DNA of 22,853 nt, taken from NCBI GenBank assembly GCA_037447655.1, contig JBBHKE010000622.1, forward strand, positions 1-22,853. Reading direction: 5' to 3'. The notes below the pieces were generated by a model that saw only the letters and a list, made by a program, of their open reading frames with translations, had not been told where the DNA came from and made no database searches. Source of the stretch: Zygnema cylindricum. Taxonomy: Eukaryota > Streptophyta > Zygnematophyceae > Zygnematales > Zygnemataceae. Of this stretch, positions 16,958 to 22,853 are shown piece by piece (the first letter of the stretch is position 1; the number at the start of each line of letters is the position of its first letter). The translations under genes were made by a program, and so were the position numbers.

Positions 16958-17985
16958 ACAACATCCACGATACCAACCGTAAGAAAAACTGAAAATATTT
17001 CAAATTTGATGATTTACAACTTTCTCATTGACAACAATCTTTGATTGCATGAAACCCCCTACCCTCTCCCTCTCACGCCTTTCCCAATTTTTCAATCACA
17101 AACCCTTTCGACCTTTTGGCACCACGCGCCCTCCCCACTCCCCTCCTCGATGAGTTCACTTAGATTACCATAATATATATACTTTTTAAAATATAAATAA
17201 AAAATATTCACTCAAGATGAAGCTACTCAAATAAAAATAAATAAAAAATGTCAATATAAAAGCCAGGTAGAAAATGAAATATTTTTCAAATTGTTTTTTG
17301 ATTATCATCCGAAACGATTAGATATAAGTTCACATTTATTTTTTACGTAAGTTATAACTAAAGAAAGTTGTTAATTTATATCATTATGTAGTATTATTTT
17401 TATCTCTAACTGATTTTTGTTATTATATATTATTAATTATTATAAATATTCAATCTTCTTTGTTTTGTATAATTTTTTTATTTTGTTACTATTTTAGTGA
17501 TTATTATTTTGATTATTTATAACCATTCAACATTATTGTGTTCGCGGAATTACTTGTTTTTTTTATTATTATTGTAATTTTATTATTATTATTCTATTAA
17601 TGTTAAATTAATTGCTTTATCGATATTTTTATTATCGTTTGATTACTACTCTTACTCGAAACATCGTTATTATTACTATTTTTAATTGTCTTAATTACAA
17701 ATTTGAAAAAATCGATCTTGCATATTTCAAAATGAAAAAGAAAGATAATAATAAGATTTGTAATTAATCACAGTTGTAATAAAAATATTAAAAGGACGTG
17801 CTCAACACCACCGTGGAGTACAAACGACCTTTTTAAAGTTCAAGAACACTTCTAGTGACGGTTCTCAAATTTTGCATCTTTTTGGAAAACTTTGGTTTCG
17901 TCAGCGACATTAAACAAACAACTAAGGAGCAGATCGTCGACAACGGCCAATTATTTGAATATACATGTACACTGACACTTTTCGG

Positions 17986-18195
17986 ACGTATTTGTTGGAC
18001 TTCCATGAAATCCGGGATTCGGCATGTCCCGTGAAACGTATTTGTTGGACTCCCGTGAAATCCGGGATTCGGTATGTCCCATAGTGGAGAAAATTTTCCA
18101 TGAAATCCGGGATTCGGCATGTCCCGCGAAACGTATTTGTTGGACTCCCGTGAAACCCGGGATTCGGCATGTCCCATAGTGGAGAAAATTGAGCC
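17986..18195. repeat. tandem array with 95-bp higher-order unit (50+45)
   Basis: The 25-base core TGAAATCCGGGATTCGGCAT+GTCCC starts at 18006, 18056, 18101 and 18151 (spacing 50, 45, 50). Two full 95-bp units are 18006-18100 and 18101-18195, and they differ at only a few positions. ACGTATTTGTTGGAC occurs at 17986, 18036 and 18131. A fifth partial core (GTGAAATCCGG) is at about 18231. The block is bracketed by ATACATGTACACTGAC (about 17961) and ATACATGTACGCTGAC (about 18205). The repetitive minus-strand frames (NPGFHGSPTNTF) are by-products of the repeat. Confidence 0.92.
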
Positions 18196-18262
18196 GAATT
18201 ATAATACATGTACGCTGACTCTTGGATTTCCGTGAAATCCGGCGGGAAATTTAGTTGGACAT

Positions 18263-18325
18263 GGCTCGAACCTGGAACCTTTAAATTAAACTGTCAACGC
18301 AGTAACCACTGTGCCACCAGCTCGA
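18263..18325 (-). repeat. tRNA-derived SINE-like head
   Basis: The minus strand reads GAGCTGGTGGCACAGTGGTTA, containing the A box TGGCACAGTGG. About 33 bases later comes CCAGGTTCGAGCC (B box). Box order and spacing suit a tRNA or tRNA-derived SINE promoter for RNA polymerase III. Downstream on the same strand comes the repeated block at 17986-18247, so the array may be an expanded SINE body. No CCA end or perfect cloverleaf is visible, so a functional tRNA is unlikely. Confidence 0.6.
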
Positions 18326-18754
18326 TGTAAGGCTTGGCGGGTTCATACCCATTTATTTCGATTGGCTTTGAGTTTAGCCGTAACACATTACACCCTGTAT
18401 TGAACCGCCATTCAGGTGCCAATCCAACAGTATTATGGTGGTTACACGTTATTCTAGTTGACATCGTCCAGGTTAGACTTGCTGGTGATAGAAGAGTCGA
18501 AAACAAATATTTAACGAAAACAAGGCTCTACAATGCTTCATGTCAATCGCCACCGTAAAACTCGTCAGCATTCCCCAGATTTGGAGAGTTGGCAACAATG
18601 TGACAACGAATGAGATTTTTCTATCCCTATTACAAAATCCGAAGAAAGATTTATCTGGATAGGACTCGTCATCGAATTTAATCGAGGAGACCCGAGAGAA
18701 ATGGCAAGTTTGTAGCATTGGTGAACTAGTTGCATTGTTAAAAAGTGACCTGAT
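18326..18754. other. no recognised gene
   Basis: Mixed-composition sequence. Frames at 18334-18558 (+) and 18473-18718 (-) overlap one another and show no domain. The right part may contain unrecognisable upstream pieces of the copia relic that follows. Confidence 0.5.
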
Positions 18755-19600
18755 TTAAAACAAATGATAAACTATTCGTGTGTTCAAGGATTTGAGTTAA
18801 CAGCTAGGGAAAAGGTGAATGGTCGTAAATAATATAGTAAGAAACTCCAAATATGAAAACTACATCTGGTGAAGGACGTTGAATCTCTGGCTCAATGGTC
18901 CAGTGTAGTTGGTACATGTGAAATTATGCGGTCATATGACGCCAAAAAGATTGGGTAGTTGTCATCATATTTTTGCGATCATTCACAATTATTTAAAGAA
19001 GTATTTATGCACTCAAAACCAAGTCAAATACATTGAAGAAGTTTAAAGAGTGGGTCATTATGGGGGAGAGGCAATCTGAAAGGAACTTGGCGGTAGTGAG
19101 ATCAGACAATGGATAAGAGCTTGTCGTATTTGTGGATTACTGTTCGAATAGGGGTATAAAGTAGCAATTTACAGCCTACTATTCACCCGCGTTAAAGAGA
19201 GTGGCAAAAAATAAAGAATTGGACCCTATGAGAGATAGTTACTGTTATGATTGACAACACTTAGTATAAGATGTCATTGTGGGGCGGTACCATCCTAGCG
19301 GCAAATTATGTTTGTTATCAAAGATTGACTTTGGTCTCCAAGGACAAAAATATGCGATGAATTATCGACGGGTATGTGCCGGTGGTGCTCTACTTAAGGG
19401 TTTGAGGCATGTCTTTGGAAAAGACTCAAAGGAAGGAAAAATTTACCCCAATTGGTTAACAAAATCTTAACGGGCGATGGCTCAAAAGGTAACATGTTTC
19501 GTCTTCAATCCACAGCGGATGATGGTGAAAGAATCCCAAAATGTAAAATTCACGAGGAGTTGAAATCCATGTTGGATTTCTTGAGAAAATAAGAATTGAC
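18755..19600 (+). pseudogene. pol (IN): copia integrase relic, same family as O, opposite strand
   Basis: The plus strand reads SCVQGFELTAREKVNGRK, close to SCVRGLDLIFREKVNGCK of element O. LVHVKLCGHMTP follows (first DDE position, Asp lost), then LKKFKEWV, VRSDNG with a TAA directly after it (19105-19113), FVDYCSNRGIK, QFTAYYSP and SLWGGTILAANYV (19274-19312). O has LWGDAILAANYI at the last of these. Near 19400 'YLRVWG' has TGG changed to TGA, then NPQRMMVKESQNVKF. Frameshifts and stops are frequent, so it is an old dead copy. Its orientation is opposite to O, so it is a separate insertion. Confidence 0.85.
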
Positions 19601-20150
19601 GTTGATTTCCACGAGAAACATGAGCAAGTGGAATTCACGAATTTGAAAAAATCAGATTTGGAGGATGACAAAGATGTTGCAGGCTAAGGGCTGGTTTGTT
19701 CACCCGATCTATGGTCAAGGGAAATTCCGAAAATGAAGACATTGATTATCAAGTTCAAGGTGGGGTCGCCTTGAGTTCTCGATCATTATCAAAACCTCGA
19801 AATAGTCATTATCAAAGTACATCTTGTAGTAGATTGCGGAGAAAGTTAAGTAGGAAGAAGATGTGACCAAAGTTCGGAGAAAAACTTGAGAAATAAAGGG
19901 GAAGAAACTTGCCAGGTTATCATATGATCCAATAAGTGAGGAAATTGTAAAATTTCAGTACTATATCCCGGAAGCGAAAAAACGTTTTTTTACAATAGTG
20001 ATTAGTGTGTGGAAATTCGGTTAAGGACCTGCAGCCGCATGACGACGCAAGCCTGTCTGGAGATTGGAAAATAAAGTGGAAATCAATTTGTGAACAGGAG
20101 TATAAATCCGTGGTTGATAATGAATTATTTGAGGAGGTCCAGTAAATTAA
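19601..20150 (+). pseudogene. pol: copia relic continued: pol linker toward RT
   Basis: After the integrase relic come acidic and Lys-rich pieces (EKHEQVEFTNLKKSDLEDDK), then near 20060-20140 KWKSICEQEYKSVVDNELFE. This matches the 'WKxAMxxExxSLxxNxTWE' link that precedes copia RT. RT itself does not follow: after about 20150 the sequence enters a duplicated block and then unrecognised DNA, so the relic is truncated. Confidence 0.65.
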
Positions 20151-20282
20151 CGAAAGAAAGCAATTGAATAAGGGGAAGAAACGAAACGTGCCAGGTTATC
20201 AGAAGATGCGATAAGTGGGCGGGAAATTTTAAATTCATTACTGTGTCTCGAAAAGTTTGGAAATTAGCCGAATTATCTCTTG
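19895..20282 (+). repeat. spaced direct repeat flanking the copia linker relic
   Basis: AAGGGGAAGAAAC, then TGCCAGGTTATCA, then GATxCxATAAGTG and GGAAATT occurs at about 19895-19955 and at about 20168-20230. GTGGAAATTCGG (about 20010) and TTGGAAATTAGCCG (about 20262) also match. The period is about 270 bp, with the linker fragment between. It is either a local duplication or a target of illegitimate recombination. Confidence 0.6.
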
Positions 20283-21840
20283 TTAGTATAATGCATTATT
20301 ATTAGCCTCGTTTTTTTGTGCGGATTCCCTCATTGTACTGGCCAGTGGAGAAATCATTGTTGATGAGTTTTACAAACACCCACAGGACATCGACATGAAT
20401 ATCATAAGCTCACTTAAAATCGTTTCTCGTGATTTTGATGGCCATTGATCCGTGAGTTTCTAGGTATTATGTCTTCACGCCTCATGTTTGCCACCATACC
20501 AAGGAATTACTAAACTTGATAAAAATCGAGTTTTTTTTCAAAGTCTCGACCTTTGGCCGTAATAAGCGACAAGTGTGGGTTGTCTCCCATGTAAGATAGT
20601 CGTGATACAATCTTTATTTATATTGAAATTTGATCAGAATGGTGCACTTTTGCAGCCATGTCCGCCATTGGATTGAAAGATATTGTACTGACGCACTAGG
20701 AAAAAACACGTATAACCTACGACCTTTGTAAGGATATCACTGACATACCGATATTGATATAGACTATACCTCCTCTTTTCAACTTACGTTTTGTTATTTT
20801 TCTTCATTAGCAGGTGTATACTTTCACCTACATCTTGTGTTCAAGGGTAGTTTTTCATTTCCAAACAAAACTGATGTAAATTGCAAATTTAACGATAAAG
20901 TGGAGTCTTTCAAATATTCACCAAATCCTTTAATTAGTCAATTAAATTACGTCTTTTTAATTAGACTTGAAGTAACTTATTTTCTAAATTTTAATTATTG
21001 ACCACTATCAAGATCAGGTTTGAAACATGTGATATTTACTAAAATGCTATACATTTGATTTTTCTTTTATAGTTTAAAATTTTTGGAACATTTTTTATGT
21101 GTCATTTGCTGCTTTATTTTCTTTTTGTTGAATCAATATTACTATTGAGAGGATTTTACTTCCCGCTATTACAACCTCGTGTCATAAGGTTTCTCCGTTT
21201 TGGATTGTTCGTGTTAAAAATTGGATAGGGTACAACTTCATCGGATGTTGTGAAAAACACTTAAAATTTGTACACAATACAAATGTCTTAATGTGTCTTC
21301 TACAGTGACATGGAGAGCTATTTCTTTCTTGTTTACATCGAAAGAGTTATTTGAATACCAAAAACGAGTTCATTCCCGTATTTAATTGAAATTTAGCATA
21401 AAACTTAATACAATACAGCTAAAATAGAATTGGGATGTAAGATTTCGGTTTTTGTTTAGGACTTCCACAATCACCATGCATGTGCCTATTTTCTTTTTTA
21501 TTGCTTTGTCTAGAAGGTGCATCTCGCTCGCAACATTCACTCACAAGTATTTCAATCTTGTGAGATTCCCAATCTCCGACGCGATTCTCCCTTCAAATGC
21601 TGAACGATGATCATTGTTTACAACCCTGCATCCCCGCACACATATCGGGTGAACAAATTCCGTTCATTCTTTCGTCGAATATCCCTATTCCACCCTCCTC
21701 ACCACCCGCCTTTCATTTTTTACCCAACATATCCCCACCTTCTCAGAAAACGACACACCTTCCACTCGTATAATCTGGAAAAGACTTATAAACGAGTGCA
21801 ACCATATTCTTTAACAAAAACCACCCAAACCCTTCCCCCT
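20283..21840. other. no recognised gene
   Basis: AT-rich sequence with no open frame above 60 codons and no repeat that I can align elsewhere in the window. Confidence 0.6.
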
Positions 21841-21995
21841 CTCTATATATGCAAAAAAAACAAAAAGAAACGGACAAAACTTCCATCGCAAACATATTAC
21901 GGTAATAACCTTCCGTTGTCCTCTATGACTCTTTCTCCCCTCTCCACTCCCTTTGTTCGTGACACCTCTCCTCTCCCCCTATGTCTCTCCCACCT

Positions 21996-22115
21996 CCCCC
22001 CTCGCCCCCTCTCCCTCTCTCTCTCTCCACCTCTCATCTCTCCCTCTCTCCCTCTCCCCCCTCGCCCCCTCTCCCTCTCTCTCTCTCCACCTCTCGATCT
22101 CTCCCTCTCTCCCTC
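21996..22115. repeat. 60-bp tandem duplication inside the polypyrimidine tract
   Basis: Two copies of a 60-base unit (CCCCCTCGCCCCCTCTCCCT and onward, to CCACCTCTC) at 21996-22055 and 22056-22115, differing by one inserted base (CTCTCATCT against CTCTCGATCT). Confidence 0.85.
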
Positions 22116-22619
22116 TCCCCCTCTCTTCCTCTCCGCCTCTATCCCTCTCCCTCTTCCTCTCTCCCTCTCCCAATCCCTACCCTCTCCGTCTTCCTCTCCC
22201 TCTCCCTTTGCCTCGCCCTCTCCCTCTCCTTTCCCTCTCCCTCTGCTTTTGCCTTTGCCTCTCCCTGTCCCTTTCTCTGTCCCTCTCCCTCTCCTCATCT
22301 CCCTATCCCTCCCCCATTCTTCCTCTCCCCGTCTTTATTTTTCCCCCTCTTCCCTCTCCGTCTTTCCCCCGCTCTCCTTCTCCCTCTCCCTCTCCTCCAG
22401 CCCCTCTCAATCTCCCTCCCCCTCTCCTCCTCTCCCCCTCTACCTCTTTCCTCCTCTCCCTATCTGCCTCTTTCCCCCTCTTCCCCCCTCCACCTCCCCC
22501 TCTCCCTCCCCCTCCCTTTCCCGCTCTCCCGCTCCCCCTCACTTTCCCCTACCCCCTCCCTCTCACTCTCCCTCTGCTTATACCTTTCCCTCTTCCGTTC
22601 CCTCCATCTCCCCGTCTCA

Positions 22620-22740
22620 CTCTTCCCCTCCTCCCTCTTCCTCCTCTCCTCCCTCTTCCTCCCCTCCCTCTTCCTCCCCTCCCTCTTCCTCCCCTCCTCC
22701 CTCTTCCTCCCCTCCTCCCTGTTCCTCCGCTCCTCCGTCT
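22620..22740. repeat. 15-18 bp tandem array (CTCTTCCTCC-based)
   Basis: The word CCCTCTTCCTCC repeats about six times with CCT insertions that change the period between 15 and 18 bp. The last copy varies (CTGTTCCTCC, CCGTCTTCC). Confidence 0.85.
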
Positions 22741-22749
22741 TCCCCTCCT

Positions 22750-22830
22750 AGGGACGAAAGGAACGAAGAGGGAGAAAGGGGGAAAGGGAGGGGGGAAGAA
22801 GGGAGAGTGGATGGGAAGGAGCGGTACTGT
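22750..22830. repeat. polypurine tract, strand polarity reversed
   Basis: From about 22750 the plus strand becomes nearly all A and G (GGGACGAAAGGAACGAAGAG and similar), directly after the pyrimidine tract. The window ends soon after, so its full length is unknown. Confidence 0.9.
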
Positions 22831-22853
22831 CGCAGCAAAGAGTGCACGCAGCG

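Larger units (their letters stand above)
15116..17800. other. AT-rich intergenic sequence, no recognised gene
   Basis: The composition is AT-rich, with (TTA)n runs at 17400-17660. The one listed-length frame, 15905-16159 on the minus strand (84 aa), has no domain and a biased hydrophobic Phe/Leu/Ser stretch, so it is treated as chance. The only structure I can support is the repeat pair at 15296 and 16872. Confidence 0.6.
21975..22748. repeat. very long polypyrimidine (CCCTCT)-type tract
   Basis: About 770 bp almost wholly C and T on the plus strand, built of CCCTCT, CTCTCC, CTTCCTCC and similar words. The continuous frame 21981-22751 (256 codons of Leu/Ser/Pro) and the Gly/Arg/Glu frames opposite follow from the absence of A on one strand and are not genes. 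Such tracts can form triplex (H-DNA) structures. Sequencing or assembly slippage is possible here. Confidence 0.95.

Noticed and set aside
17833-18209. Two repetitive minus-strand frames (NPGFHGSPTNTF repeats)
   Set aside because: Both overlapping frames are repetitive because the DNA is a tandem array. The array has a 50+45 substructure, so copies change frame.
18263-18325. Functional tRNA gene
   Set aside because: A and B boxes are present, but I cannot form a complete acceptor stem or a clear anticodon arm; a SINE-type head is more likely.
21981-22751. 256-aa plus-strand frame, the longest in the window
   Set aside because: It is pure Leu/Ser/Pro low complexity from a CT-only tract, where stop codons cannot form. 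It has no domain, and frames are open on the other strand as well.

Overview
The window looks like nuclear DNA of a land plant. It holds nested, decayed Ty1/copia LTR retrotransposons with UBN2-type gag, gag-pre-integrase and CCHC zinc knuckles, and the flanks are AT-rich, intron-like or pyrimidine-rich. I find no intact host gene, bacterial operon, rRNA or CRISPR array. Almost every open frame belongs to a dead transposon or to low-complexity sequence. The exact plant lineage cannot be named from this sequence.

Left two thirds (145-14477): one outer copia element ('O', minus strand) flanked by a 5-bp ATTAT repeat. Its 5' LTR (13971-14477) is intact. Its 3' LTR is split into 145-339 and 5890-6199 by a second LTR element ('N1', 340-5889). 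Its RNase H domain is split between 6493 and 9507 by a third ('N2', 6494-9501), which is flanked by an exact CAACA duplication. With both insertions removed, O is about 5.8 kb in the order gag-PR-IN-RT-RH. It is broken by stops and frameshifts, and catalytic Asp codons in both integrase and reverse transcriptase now read Asn.

N1 and N2 are also on the minus strand, and neither encodes pol. N2 is a gag-only element, of the kind called TR-GAG. N1 has a degraded gag relic, then about 3 kb of unrecognised internal sequence, with tandem repeats beside its 3' LTR. Both appear to have a primer binding site complementary to the anticodon arm of initiator tRNA-Met (half-tRNA priming, as in Drosophila copia). 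O uses the ordinary tRNA 3'-end site. In N2 the ATG supplied by that site is in frame with gag.

Right third (14483-22853): AT/TTA-rich sequence with a diverged repeat pair (15296 and 16872). Next come a tRNA-headed SINE-like unit with a 95-bp tandem array (17986-18325) and a plus-strand relic of the same copia family as O (18755-20150). After a stretch with no recognisable gene there is a very long polypyrimidine tract (21975-22748), which switches abruptly to polypurine at about 22750.
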